Assembly: GCA_001804815.1 (NCBI GenBank) | Contig: MHBI01000031.1 | Span: forward strand, 1-35,549 | Source of the DNA: Lentisphaerae bacterium GWF2_50_93 | GTDB taxonomy: Bacteria > Verrucomicrobiota > Lentisphaeria > Victivallales > GWF2-50-93 | Direction: 5' to 3' | Length of the DNA stretch: 35,549 nucleotides | In this document: piece after piece, positions 1 to 8,022 of the stretch | Numbering within the stretch: the stretch's first letter is position 1 | Layout: the number at the start of each line of letters is the position of its first letter | The notes under the pieces: generated by a model | Database searches by the model: none | Told to the model about the DNA's origin: nothing | Seen by the model: the letters and a program-made list of their open reading frames with translations, nothing else | Program-made: the position numbers and the translations under genes

Positions 1-167
1 AGGATATTAAATGCTGACTCCACCACCTGCTTGCTGGTTAAGAAATTCGCAGCCAGATTCCTTGAACTCTGGATTTTATCGCCTGGGCGCAGCTTGTCGC
101 TTCCAATCCCCTCCCTGAGAAAATTGGCCACCTGTTCTGTTTTCGATAATACGGCCATCAGTTCCAT
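1..167 (-). CDS. GntR-family transcriptional regulator, N-terminal part (cut by window edge)
   Basis: Reading the minus strand from the ATG at 167 gives a protein starting MELMAVLSKTEQVANFLREG, followed by a segment like LRPGDKIQSSRNLAANF. This is the pattern of a GntR winged helix-turn-helix: an amphipathic first helix, then a 'LxPGxKlpSxRxLA' stretch, then the recognition helix region. A GGAGGT ribosome-binding site lies 5 nt upstream (173-178). Only 55 codons are inside the window, so the effector domain and subfamily cannot be seen. An inverted repeat immediately upstream (183-212) overlaps a possible promoter and may be its own operator. The DNA-binding assignment is from visible sequence pattern; the regulated genes are unknown. 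Confidence 0.72.
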   Translation of the reverse strand, partial: MELMAVLSKTEQVANFLREGIGSDKLRPGDKIQSSRNLAANFLTSKQVVESAFNI

Positions 168-182
168 ATTCGACCTCCATCG

Positions 183-228
183 CTGGCATTCTTTAATATT
201 ATAATATGCCAGTTAATGCCAACTTCAA
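183..228 (-). promoter_or_regulatory. Promoter/operator-like palindrome upstream of the GntR-type gene
   Basis: A perfect 7-nt inverted repeat, CTGGCAT at 183-189 and ATGCCAG at 206-212, flanks an AT-rich core containing TATAAT on the minus strand (203-198). A second TGGCAT copy on the minus strand (221-216) sits just upstream. A weak -35 candidate, TTGAAG, lies at 228-223 with a 19-nt spacer. Overlap of a -10 box by a dyad just upstream of a GntR gene is the usual layout for autoregulation. Regulator binding here is an inference. Confidence 0.45.
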
Positions 229-260
229 GAGGTTAAAGAAAAAAATAACCAATTTATTTT

Positions 261-276
261 AAGACCGATAAGTCTT
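261..276 (-). terminator. Weak hairpin downstream of the nuclease-like pseudogene
   Basis: AAGAC (261-265) and GTCTT (272-276) form a 5-bp stem with a 6-nt loop in AT-rich DNA. On the minus strand it follows the nuclease-like gene and is followed by AT-rich sequence, so it could be a weak terminator. The stem is short and the assignment is tentative. Confidence 0.2.
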
Positions 277-354
277 TCTTAATCTGTAGAGTATTGATGT
301 CACTCCGAAAAATGGATTAGTTCTGCCCTGTATAATCATGTTTAATTTTATGCT

Positions 355-762
355 TCACGTTCGGGGGATGGTCAAGAGATTGGCGAAGCCATCTTTCAGC
401 ATTTGTTCATTGAGCATGACAAAACGGTTGTTTTTGTCGAGAATGTAGACATAAACAAGAACACGCCCGTAATTGTCACATTTCTGCACATCGAACTCAA
501 GATATACAAATTCATTCTTTCCGATGAGTTCCTTCAGGTGCGCCTTGGCTTTTTCTCCCAACTCAAGGATTGTCTTCTGCTCTTTGTCCTGCTGCCTCAT
601 CTGCAGTTCAAGACGCTTATTTGACCTTGATTCCGGAGCATCTTTCCCAATCATCCTGACAGATACCTCTTTCCCGTCATCATCCTTCACTTATATCGTG
701 TCCCTGTCAATCACACAGACAAGCCTCCATTTCTGAAGATCTTTGGTTTCTGCCTTAAGATT
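355..762 (-). pseudogene. Staphylococcal nuclease-like (SNase/thermonuclease) domain gene with an in-frame stop
   Basis: The minus-strand frame reads ...LVCVIDRDTI, then TAA (693-691), then VKDDDGKEVSVRMIGKDAPE and onward to IPRT. This matches the SNase fold order: the VIDGDT-type strand, the 'VRLIGIDAPE' segment, a 'GEKAKAHLKELIGK' helix and the 'DNYGRVLVYVYI' strand. Catalytic-type residues remain: Arg in VRMIG, Glu in DAPES and Arg in YGRVL. The stop falls inside the first conserved motif. The open frame upstream of it begins after a TGA (765-763), with no start codon or signal peptide, so the 5' end is also lost. A GTG directly after the TAA (690) could start a 111-residue product, but that would lack the first active-site strand. 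This is most likely a decayed gene. Confidence 0.72.
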
Positions 763-783
763 TCAGACAAGAAAAGGATATCT

Positions 784-2406
784 CTAAGGATTACGCAAGT
801 CTGTAATTCCGCCTTTGCAGTTGGACAGGTTGATGCCGAATTTCTTCACCCTCAGGCCGATCAGCCGTTCAGTAGTTCCAAGGATGACAGCGGCTTTGGC
901 CATATTGCCGTGTGTTGACTTCAGGGCATCGCTTATCATCTCCCTTTCAAGGGAGTCCAAAGCGCCCTGCAGTTTGGCATTTGGAAGCGTACCGCTCGAC
1001 TCGGCTGTCTGCAATGAGGGCGGCAGCTGGTGGCCGTGTATCACTCCGTCGGAGCTCAGGAGCACCGCCCGCTCTATGCAGTTTTCAAGCTCCCTCACAT
1101 TTCCCGGCCAATGATAGCTCATCAGCATCTCGATTGCCGGCGTGGAAATCCTCAGGACTTTTTTCCCGTGCCTGGTTGAAACCTTCTCGGTGAAGTAGTC
1201 GGCGAGCAGCATTATGTCCGTCCGTCTCTCCCGCAGCGGAGGCACATGCACCGGAAAAACGCTCAGCCTGTAATAGAGGTCTTCACGAAACTTCTTTTCC
1301 CGGATCATCTCCTCGAGACTGCGGTTTGTCGCGGCAATGACGCGAACATCGGCCTTCAGCGTCTCCCCTCCTCCCACCCTTTCATACTCCCTCTCCTGGA
1401 GAACCCTGAGAAGCTTCACCTGGATCGACGGGGAGAGTTCGCCAATCTCATCCAGGAACAGGGTCCCGCCCTCGGCCATCTCGAATCTTCCGGAACGCCG
1501 TGCAATGGCTCCGGTAAATGCCCCTTTCTCATGCCCGAAAAGCTCGCTTTCAATCAGGTTCTCCGGCAATGCCGCAAGATTTACCTTGACGAATGGTTTT
1601 CCGGAACGTGAGCTGTTCAGATGGATGGCTTCGGCGACAAGCTCCTTCCCGACTCCGCTTTCACCGGTAATCAGCACTGTCGCATTGCTGGGTGCGACCT
1701 GCGCGACCAATGCGCATATCTGCCGCATCGCGCTCGAATTGCCGATGATCCTCGTCGGTTTGAACTGCCGCAGAAGCTCTCCGCTGAGCCGGTCCTTCTC
1801 TTCGCGCAGGGCATTCTCCCGCTCCCTCGCCTCCCTCCGGAGCTTCACCGCCTGCGCTACGAGCGAAGCAACTATCGTAAGAATCTGGACATCCTCCTCC
1901 AGCGATACTGATTCGTCAAAAAGACGGTCGGCGCTCAGGGCGCCTATGGCTTCATTGCCTATCTTGATCGGCACGCAGATGAAGGAGATGTCCTTGCACT
2001 TGCAGTGCTTCTCTATTTCCCGCCAGCGCGTCTTGGTCCGATCGAGAAATAGAGGCGTCTCCGATATTTTCCTGACAACGGCGGGCTCTCCGGACTTCAC
2101 GACCTGCCCGGTAACACCTTCGCCAAGCCTGTAGCGCCCCCTCGACCTCTCCTCTGTTGAAAGCCCGAACGCCTGGTCAATCTCAACCTGGCCTGTCTCC
2201 CTGTTCAATATCGTTATTGTACCACGGAGCATGCCCATGTGGCTCGACATCTTCTCCAGAACAGGAAGGACGGCCTGTTTCAGATCAAGCCCCTGCTGGA
2301 GCGACTGGGATATGTCCAGCATGAGCTGGAGCTTCTTCAGCTCCCTCTGGAGATTTGTATTCTCCAGCGGATTTAACACATACGACATTTTTGCATTATT
2401 TTTCAT
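784..2406 (-). CDS. nifA: NifA, sigma-54-dependent activator of nitrogen fixation genes
   Basis: This 540-residue protein has the NifA layout: an N-terminal GAF domain (about 20-190), a sigma-54-interacting AAA+ domain (about 215-445) and a C-terminal helix-turn-helix (about 498-525). Walker A is GESGVGKE (248-255), the sigma-54 contact loop GAFTGA is at 295-300 and Walker B TLFLDEIGE is at about 315-323. The last helices resemble the NifA/Fis DNA-binding helix that recognises TGT-N10-ACA. The rhizobial CX4C oxygen-sensing linker after the AAA+ domain is absent. Instead the GAF domain has three close cysteines (135, 137, 144). It is divergent from nifH, which is strong context for NifA over another enhancer-binding protein. 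No strong ribosome-binding site is seen before the ATG at 2406; a second in-frame ATG occurs six codons later. Confidence 0.9.
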   Translation of the reverse strand: MKNNAKMSYVLNPLENTNLQRELKKLQLMLDISQSLQQGLDLKQAVLPVLEKMSSHMGMLRGTITILNRETGQVEIDQAFGLSTEERSRGRYRLGEGVTGQVVKSGEPAVVRKISETPLFLDRTKTRWREIEKHCKCKDISFICVPIKIGNEAIGALSADRLFDESVSLEEDVQILTIVASLVAQAVKLRREARERENALREEKDRLSGELLRQFKPTRIIGNSSAMRQICALVAQVAPSNATVLITGESGVGKELVAEAIHLNSSRSGKPFVKVNLAALPENLIESELFGHEKGAFTGAIARRSGRFEMAEGGTLFLDEIGELSPSIQVKLLRVLQEREYERVGGGETLKADVRVIAATNRSLEEMIREKKFREDLYYRLSVFPVHVPPLRERRTDIMLLADYFTEKVSTRHGKKVLRISTPAIEMLMSYHWPGNVRELENCIERAVLLSSDGVIHGHQLPPSLQTAESSGTLPNAKLQGALDSLEREMISDALKSTHGNMAKAAVILGTTERLIGLRVKKFGINLSNCKGGITDLRNP

Positions 2407-2558
2407 TTATTGTCACTTTATTGTAATTTTACGGATTATTCCCGCCACCTGTCCTTCAACAGCGAAACCATCCGTTCAACGTCCGATTGGACTGCTATCC
2501 CGATAATGCATCCGATATGGTTCTTTGACATCGTCAACCTTTAAGATAATAATATTCA

Positions 2559-2573
2559 GCAGTTCCTGTGCCA
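2559..2573 (-). promoter_or_regulatory. Sigma-54 (-24/-12) promoter for nifA
   Basis: The minus strand reads TGGCAC-AGGAA-CTGC from 2573 to 2559, followed by T. The invariant GG (-24) and GC (-12) are 12 nt apart, as the sigma-54 consensus TGGCAC-N5-TTGC requires. Only one core base differs (C for T). The predicted start point near 2547 gives a leader of about 140 nt before the nifA ATG. With the TGT-N10-ACA site upstream this suggests that nifA is activated by NifA or another enhancer-binding protein. Confidence 0.6.
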
Positions 2574-2644
2574 CTGGAGCAATGTGATATCATAACATGT
2601 TGCACAGTTGATTGATATGATATTTTAATTCAAGACATGTCTTT

Positions 2645-2660
2645 TGTGATTTCAGAAACA
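2645..2660. promoter_or_regulatory. TGT-N10-ACA upstream activator site (NifA UAS)
   Basis: TGT at 2645-2647 and ACA at 2658-2660 are separated by exactly ten bases, the known NifA consensus. Its centre is about 105 nt upstream of the predicted nifA start point, a normal UAS distance. It is about 600 nt from the nifH promoter, so for nifH it would need long-range looping. I found no other canonical site closer to nifH. A chance match in 900 nt is possible, so confidence rests on the position. Confidence 0.5.
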
Positions 2661-2737
2661 TCTTTCAATTCTGCGATTTTAGTGGGTACGCTTTAGAAAA
2701 TTCTATTGATATTATCTACAGCCCGCTCGAAAAGGAG

Positions 2738-2806
2738 GTAGCACAGACATTCCTGTCTGTGACGAAAAATCTAATTTGAGCCCACAGACAGGAATGTCTG
2801 TGCTAC
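2738..2806. repeat. Two inverted copies of a short palindromic dispersed repeat
   Basis: Positions 2738-2761 and 2783-2806 are perfect 24-nt reverse complements. Each arm contains its own palindrome, ACAGACA-N4-TGTCTGT. The 21-nt centre is AT-rich. A third copy with similar flanks lies at 14464-14482. Element-in-inverted-pair layout resembles REP/BIME-type repeats that can be mobilised by a TnpA-REP transposase; none is encoded in this window. Confidence 0.7.
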
Positions 2807-2826
2807 TTTTTAGACAAATTTCATAT

Positions 2827-2887
2827 GTTACCGCCGTCGCAAAGAAGCTATGGCGGACACGGGAAGCACGTACCTGCTTAACGTAAC
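2827..2887. other. Fold-back segment with nested stems
   Basis: GTTA (2827-2830) can pair with TAAC (2884-2887), CCGCC (2831-2835) with GGCGG (2852-2856), and AAGCA (2864-2868) with TGCTT (2875-2879). This gives a small three-way junction. It may be a structured RNA, a repeat remnant or chance. The stems are only 4-5 bp. Confidence 0.2.
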
Positions 2888-3245
2888 CTGAAACCAGAAA
2901 TAACGCGCAAACATGCGCTAATACAAGCAAAACCATCTGCAGTCATGCTCATTTCTAAATCTGACAGGCTCCTCTGGCAGCGCACTCCAACTTAATCAAT
3001 CACTTCAAAAGAGGCAACTTTAAAATCATCTCAGGATCAACAAAACGAGCTGCATGATGTAGGCAGTCCTATTCCTACCAAACGGTGGGATCCAAGAAAT
3101 AAATACTTCCAAACGGTTGAAATTAATCGTCATTATTTTTACCTGGCAACCGACTTCCATAAAAACTGTCTTATCTATATCTCCTTATCCATATTATTGT
3201 TGCAACACGGCTATTCGAGTTTCCGGCACTCCTTTCAGAACCGCT

Positions 3246-3260
3246 TGGCACGGCCGTTGC
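3246..3260 (+). promoter_or_regulatory. Sigma-54 (-24/-12) promoter of the nif operon
   Basis: TGGCAC (3246-3251), five bases, TTGC (3257-3260) and then T is a perfect match to the sigma-54 consensus. The start point should be near 3272, leaving a leader of about 45 nt before nifH. It is the only strong promoter seen ahead of the nif genes, which are otherwise separated by short gaps. Confidence 0.85.
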
Positions 3261-3301
3261 TAAAGGCCTGCCCAGTTTCTGAACCATCGAACGAAAAGTA
3301 A

Positions 3302-4140
<839 letters not shown>

Positions 4141-4141
<1 letters not shown>

Positions 4142-4186
4142 TGCATCTCCGGCCACAGGCCGGATCTGCATAAGCAGCCAAGCTGC
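4141..4186 (+). promoter_or_regulatory. RNA hairpins between nifH and nifI1
   Basis: 4141-4154 pairs with 4158-4171 over 14 positions with two mismatches around a 3-nt loop, including a GC-rich CCGGCC/GGCCGG core. A second small stem, GCAGC (4174-4178)/GCTGC (4182-4186), follows. There is no U-tract, so full termination is unlikely. Such stems after nifH commonly protect the nifH message or attenuate downstream transcription, giving more Fe protein than MoFe protein. Confidence 0.55.
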
Positions 4187-4227
4187 ACATATGGATTCAA
4201 AGAAAAACATATAAAGGAGAAATGAAA

Positions 4228-4560
4228 ATGATTATGATCAGGGCAATCGTGAGACCGGAAAAAGTAATGGATGTCATGTCGGCGCTGATGTACGCGGGAT
4301 TCCCTGCGGTGACGAAGATGGATGTCTTCGGACGCGGAAAGCAGCGTGGCATAAAGATCGGCGACATAACCTATGACGAGCTTTCAAAGGAGCTCCTGCT
4401 CCTGGTGGTTCCTGACAAGGACAGGCAGTTCGTAGTCGAGACCGTCATCAAGGCGGCCAGGACCGGGTCAAAAGGAGCATTCGGCGACGGAAAGATTTTC
4501 GTATCGCCTGTCGAGGAATCATACACAATCAGTTCCGGCATAAAGGAAACTGACCTGTAA
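4228..4560 (+). CDS. nifI1: NifI1, PII-like regulator of nitrogenase activity
   Basis: This small PII-superfamily protein starts MIMIRAIVRPEKVMDVMSAL and has a T-loop region around GRGKQRGIKIGD, the long T-loop form typical of NifI1. In methanogens NifI1 and NifI2 form a complex that binds the MoFe protein and inhibits it when nitrogen is sufficient; 2-oxoglutarate and ATP relieve the block. Its place between nifH and nifD separates it from ordinary GlnB/GlnK. Two starts are possible: ATG 4222 lies 2 nt after GGAG, while ATG 4228 has an 8-nt spacing, so 4228 is preferred (110 residues; 112 from 4222). The nifI2 gene follows after 14 nt. Confidence 0.92.
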   Translation: MIMIRAIVRPEKVMDVMSALMYAGFPAVTKMDVFGRGKQRGIKIGDITYDELSKELLLLVVPDKDRQFVVETVIKAARTGSKGAFGDGKIFVSPVEESYTISSGIKETDL

Positions 4561-4574
4561 CAAGGAGAAAAGCA

Positions 4575-4961
4575 ATGAAGGAAATATGTGCAATCATCAG
4601 GATTGACAAGATAAACGAGACCAAGCGCGCCCTCGCCGATGCCGGATTTCCGTCTGTCACCGCGAAAAAGTGCGTCGGACGCGGAAAGGGAAATGTCGAA
4701 TACCTGATACGATCCAACATCGACACGGACGAGCTTGAGGAAAGCAGCAATCCCTCTGAAAAAGGGCCGAAGCTCATGCCGAAGAGGATGCTGGTGATCG
4801 TCGTCCCCGACTCGCGGAAGGACAAGGCTGTGGAAGCGCTCATCAAGTCGAACCAGACGGGCAAGCAGGGCGACGGGAAAATATTCGTGATGCCGGTGCT
4901 TGACGCCATCAGGGTTCGGACCGGGGAAGATGGCGACGCCGCAATTGACGAACAGGTTTGA
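4575..4961 (+). CDS. nifI2: NifI2, PII-like regulator of nitrogenase activity
   Basis: This 128-residue PII-like protein starts MKEICAIIRIDKINETKRAL and shares the GRGKG motif at the T-loop base. It has the longer T-loop and the 'KRMLVIVVPD...GKQGDGKIFVMPV' core that mark NifI2. It is the partner of NifI1 in the switch that turns nitrogenase off and on in response to 2-oxoglutarate. An AAGGAG site precedes the ATG. The stop is 17 nt before the nifD start. The acidic tail (EDGDAAIDEQV) is short. Assignment rests on sequence and on the H-I1-I2-D-K order. Confidence 0.92.
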   Translation: MKEICAIIRIDKINETKRALADAGFPSVTAKKCVGRGKGNVEYLIRSNIDTDELEESSNPSEKGPKLMPKRMLVIVVPDSRKDKAVEALIKSNQTGKQGDGKIFVMPVLDAIRVRTGEDGDAAIDEQV

Positions 4962-4978
4962 AAACAACAGAGGTGAAA

Positions 4979-6601
4979 ATGAAAACGTATCCAACAACTG
5001 AAGCAGTTCGCGATGAACTGGTGAAGAGTTATCCCGCAAAGGTGGCTAAGAAGCGCCTCGGCCAGATTGTCGTGAACAAGAAGGATGAAGCCGGCCTGGT
5101 GCCGGAGATCAAGGCAAACTCCAGATCCATCCCCGGCATAATCTCACAGCGCGGATGCTGCTATGCCGGATGCAAGGGCGTAGTCCTCGGACCGACCCGC
5201 GACATCATAAACCTCGTTCATGGCCCGATCGGATGCAGTTTCTACGCCTGGCTTACCAGGCGCAACCAGACCCGTCCGGAAGGATCCGAATCCGAAAATT
5301 ACATGACATACTGTTTCTCCACCGACATAAAGGATGAGAACATAGTCTTCGGCGGAGAGAAGAAGCTCCGCAAGGCCATACAGGAGGCCTATGACCTCTT
5401 CCATCCCAAGGCGATTGGTGTCTTCGCGACATGTCCTGTCGGACTGATAGGCGACGACATCCATACCGTTGCAAGGGAGATGAAGGAGAAGTTCGGTGAC
5501 TGCAACGTTTTCGGTTTCAGCTGCGAGGGATACAAGGGCGTCTCCCAGTCCGCAGGACACCACATCGCCAACAACCAGCTGTTCAAGCACGTGATCGGTT
5601 TGAACGACCAGCCTCCTGAGGGCAAGTTCAAGGTCACCCTGCTCGGCGAGTACAACATCGGCGGGGATTCATTCATCCTCGAGGAGATCTTCGAGAAGTG
5701 CGGAATGACGCTTGTGGCGACGCTGAGCGGCAATTCGACCATTGCGCAGTTTGAAAGGGCGCACACTGCGGATCTGAACTGTGTGATGTGCCACCGCTCG
5801 ATCAACTACATCGCGGACATGATCGAGAAGAAATACGGCGTGCCATGGTTCAAGGTCAACTTCATCGGAGCCAAGGCGACCGCCAAGTCCCTGCGCAAGA
5901 TCGCAGACTATTTCGAGGACGCCGGACTGAAGGAGAAAGTCGAGAAGCTGATAGCCGAGGAGATGGCGGAAGTTGAAAAAGTCGCGGCGGACGTAAGGAC
6001 GCGCTGCGAAGGAAAGACCGCGATGCTCTTCGTCGGAGGCTCCAGGGCGCATCATTACCAGGAGCTTTTCGCCGAGATCGGAATGAAGACCCTTGCGGCC
6101 GGATACGAGTTCGCGCACCGCGACGACTACGAGGGACGTAATGTCCTTCCGAAGATCAAAGTCGACGCCGACAGCAGGAACATCGAGGAGCTCGACGTCA
6201 AGGCGGATCCGGTGAAGTTCCGCCAGCGCGCCACACCGGAGGAAATGACCTCCCGCGGCGTCCCGCACAGGGATTATGACGGGATGATGCCGGAGATGGA
6301 GAACAACGCCCTGGTCGTTGACGACATAAGCGAACACGAGACCGAGGAGCTTCTCCGCATATACAAGCCGGACATATTCTGCGCCGGAATCAAGGAGAAG
6401 TACGGGATACAGAAGAACGGCATCCCCTGCAAGCAGCTCCACAATTACGACTACGGCGGACCTTACGCCGGATTCAAGGGCGCGATCAACTTCTATCTCG
6501 AGATAGACAGAATGGTCAACGCATCGGTATGGAAGATGATCAGCCCGCCATGGCGCAAGAACGACATGCCCGAGCTGGAAGCGGACTACGTAAAAACATA
6601 A
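4979..6601 (+). CDS. nifD: NifD, nitrogenase MoFe protein alpha subunit
   Basis: The alpha subunit holds FeMo-cofactor at the N2-reducing site. P-cluster ligands are Cys60 (QRGC), Cys86 (GPIGC) and Cys152 (ATCPVG). FeMo-co ligands are Cys271 (VMCHRS) and His488 (KQLHNYDY). Gln190 and His194 (GVSQSAGHH) match the substrate-site Gln191/His195 of Azotobacter. At 540 residues it is longer than proteobacterial NifD because of an extra segment around 380-440, as in clostridial NifD. An in-frame TTG at 4958 overlaps the nifI2 stop, but the ATG at 4979 sits 6 nt after GAGG and is the better start. No anfG/vnfG-like gene follows, so this is the molybdenum enzyme. Confidence 0.97.
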   Translation: MKTYPTTEAVRDELVKSYPAKVAKKRLGQIVVNKKDEAGLVPEIKANSRSIPGIISQRGCCYAGCKGVVLGPTRDIINLVHGPIGCSFYAWLTRRNQTRPEGSESENYMTYCFSTDIKDENIVFGGEKKLRKAIQEAYDLFHPKAIGVFATCPVGLIGDDIHTVAREMKEKFGDCNVFGFSCEGYKGVSQSAGHHIANNQLFKHVIGLNDQPPEGKFKVTLLGEYNIGGDSFILEEIFEKCGMTLVATLSGNSTIAQFERAHTADLNCVMCHRSINYIADMIEKKYGVPWFKVNFIGAKATAKSLRKIADYFEDAGLKEKVEKLIAEEMAEVEKVAADVRTRCEGKTAMLFVGGSRAHHYQELFAEIGMKTLAAGYEFAHRDDYEGRNVLPKIKVDADSRNIEELDVKADPVKFRQRATPEEMTSRGVPHRDYDGMMPEMENNALVVDDISEHETEELLRIYKPDIFCAGIKEKYGIQKNGIPCKQLHNYDYGGPYAGFKGAINFYLEIDRMVNASVWKMISPPWRKNDMPELEADYVKT

Positions 6602-6616
6602 GCAAGGAGAATTGAC

Positions 6617-8002
6617 ATGGCTCTTTTAAGACATACAAAGGCGAATATGACGGAACGGGAGGCTCTCACGATAAATCCCGCGAAGACATGCCAGCCGATC
6701 GGTGCGATGTACGCGGCCCTCGGAATACACGGCTGCCTGCCGCACAGTCACGGATCACAGGGTTGCTGCTCCTACCACAGGAGCACGCTGACGAGGCACT
6801 ACAAGGAACCGGTAATGGCTTCCACAAGCGCGTTCACCGAGGGCTCCGCTGTTTTCGGTGGACAGGCCAATCTCCTGCAGGCGATAGAAACCATATTCAC
6901 AACCTATGATCCGGAAATCATTGCGGTCCATACCACATGCCTTTCCGAGACAATAGGCGACGATCTTGTCCAGATCATCGGCAAGGCCAAGGAGGAAGGA
7001 AAAATCCCCAAGGGTAAACGGGTTATTCACGCGAGCACACCTAGCTATGTCGGATCCCACGTCACAGGATTTTCAAACATGGTAAAGGCAATGGTGAAAC
7101 TGCTGGCGGAACCATCAGACATCAGGCTGAGGAAGATCAACCTGATTCCAGGATGGGTGGAACCGTCCGACATGCGCGAGATCAAACGCATATTGGGTGT
7201 CATGAAGATCGATGCCACCATGTTTCCAGACACCTCCGGGATCCTGGACAGCCCGCAGTCCGGAAAATTCGAAATGTTCCCTGAAGGCGGAGTAACTGTC
7301 GCGCAGATGGCAAAGACTGGAGCTAACTGCTACACCCTGGCGCTGGGCCCGACAACATCGCTGTCGGCCGCGCAGGAGCTTGAGTCCAAATGCAAGATTC
7401 CCAGTGAAACCATCGAGATTCCGATAGGTCTCGGTGCAACCGACACATTCGTCGAGACTCTGCGCAGGATCGGAATGGTTGAAATTCCAAAGACAATAGA
7501 AGAGGAGCGCGGCAGACTGGTGGACGTGATGTCGGACATGCATCAGTACTTCTATCAGAAGCGGGTCGCACTCTGGGGAGATCCGGATCAGCTCGTGTCA
7601 CTTACGGGATTCCTCTGCGACCTCGACATGAAGCCTGTCTACATCGTGACCGGAACTCCTGATCCGACATTCGAGGCGCGGATAGCACAGGCCATGAAAG
7701 GACGTGTCCCGAATGCAAAAGTACGCCAGGGGCCGTGTTCCGACATGTTCCTCATGCATCAGTGGATAAAGGAGGAACCGGTGGACCTTCTGATTGGAAA
7801 TACGTACGGAAAATACATCGCCCGCGACGAGAACACTCCTTTTGTAAGGCATGGTTTTCCGATACTTGACCGGATAGGCCATTCATATTTCCCGTCGGTC
7901 GGATACGTCGGAGGACTCAGGCTGCTCGAAAAGATGCTCGATGCGATGCTGGACAACAAGGATCGCACATCCCTGGAAGAGAGCTTTGAACTAGTATTGT
8001 GA
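6617..8002 (+). CDS. nifK: NifK, nitrogenase MoFe protein beta subunit
   Basis: This 461-residue subunit completes the alpha2-beta2 MoFe protein. P-cluster ligands are Cys25 (TCQPIGA), Cys50 (GSQGC) and Cys108 (TTCLSETIGDD), and a serine-containing STPSY segment follows near 140. It lacks the roughly 50-residue N-terminal extension of Azotobacter NifK and so is the short clostridial-type form. An AAGGAG ribosome-binding site precedes the ATG, 15 nt after nifD. The sequence ends cleanly with no frameshift. Confidence 0.97.
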   Translation: MALLRHTKANMTEREALTINPAKTCQPIGAMYAALGIHGCLPHSHGSQGCCSYHRSTLTRHYKEPVMASTSAFTEGSAVFGGQANLLQAIETIFTTYDPEIIAVHTTCLSETIGDDLVQIIGKAKEEGKIPKGKRVIHASTPSYVGSHVTGFSNMVKAMVKLLAEPSDIRLRKINLIPGWVEPSDMREIKRILGVMKIDATMFPDTSGILDSPQSGKFEMFPEGGVTVAQMAKTGANCYTLALGPTTSLSAAQELESKCKIPSETIEIPIGLGATDTFVETLRRIGMVEIPKTIEEERGRLVDVMSDMHQYFYQKRVALWGDPDQLVSLTGFLCDLDMKPVYIVTGTPDPTFEARIAQAMKGRVPNAKVRQGPCSDMFLMHQWIKEEPVDLLIGNTYGKYIARDENTPFVRHGFPILDRIGHSYFPSVGYVGGLRLLEKMLDAMLDNKDRTSLEESFELVL

Positions 8003-8022
8003 AATAATAAAGGTGAACGGAA

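Noticed and set aside
2583..2597. Second NifA site upstream of nifA
   Set aside because: TGT and ACA are separated by nine, not ten, bases, and the position is almost on top of the -24 element.
2712..2936. 74-codon minus-strand frame in the nifA-nifH spacer
   Set aside because: It translates the inverted repeat pair (STDIPVCG...QTGMSVLP) and has no ribosome-binding site or known domain; it is a reading of repeat DNA.
4228..4961. GlnB/GlnK (ordinary PII) for the two small proteins
   Set aside because: Two divergent paralogues with atypical T-loops sit between nifH and nifD, and no amtB is present; this is the NifI1/NifI2 arrangement.
4371..5039. 222-codon antisense frame across nifI1, nifI2 and the start of nifD
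   Set aside because: It spans three clearly identified genes and their intergenic gaps and shows no domain.
4979..8002. Possibility that NifDK is an alternative (V or Fe-only) nitrogenase
   Set aside because: No anfG/vnfG-like delta-subunit gene lies between D and K, and nifEN, nifB and nifV follow in a Mo-type order.
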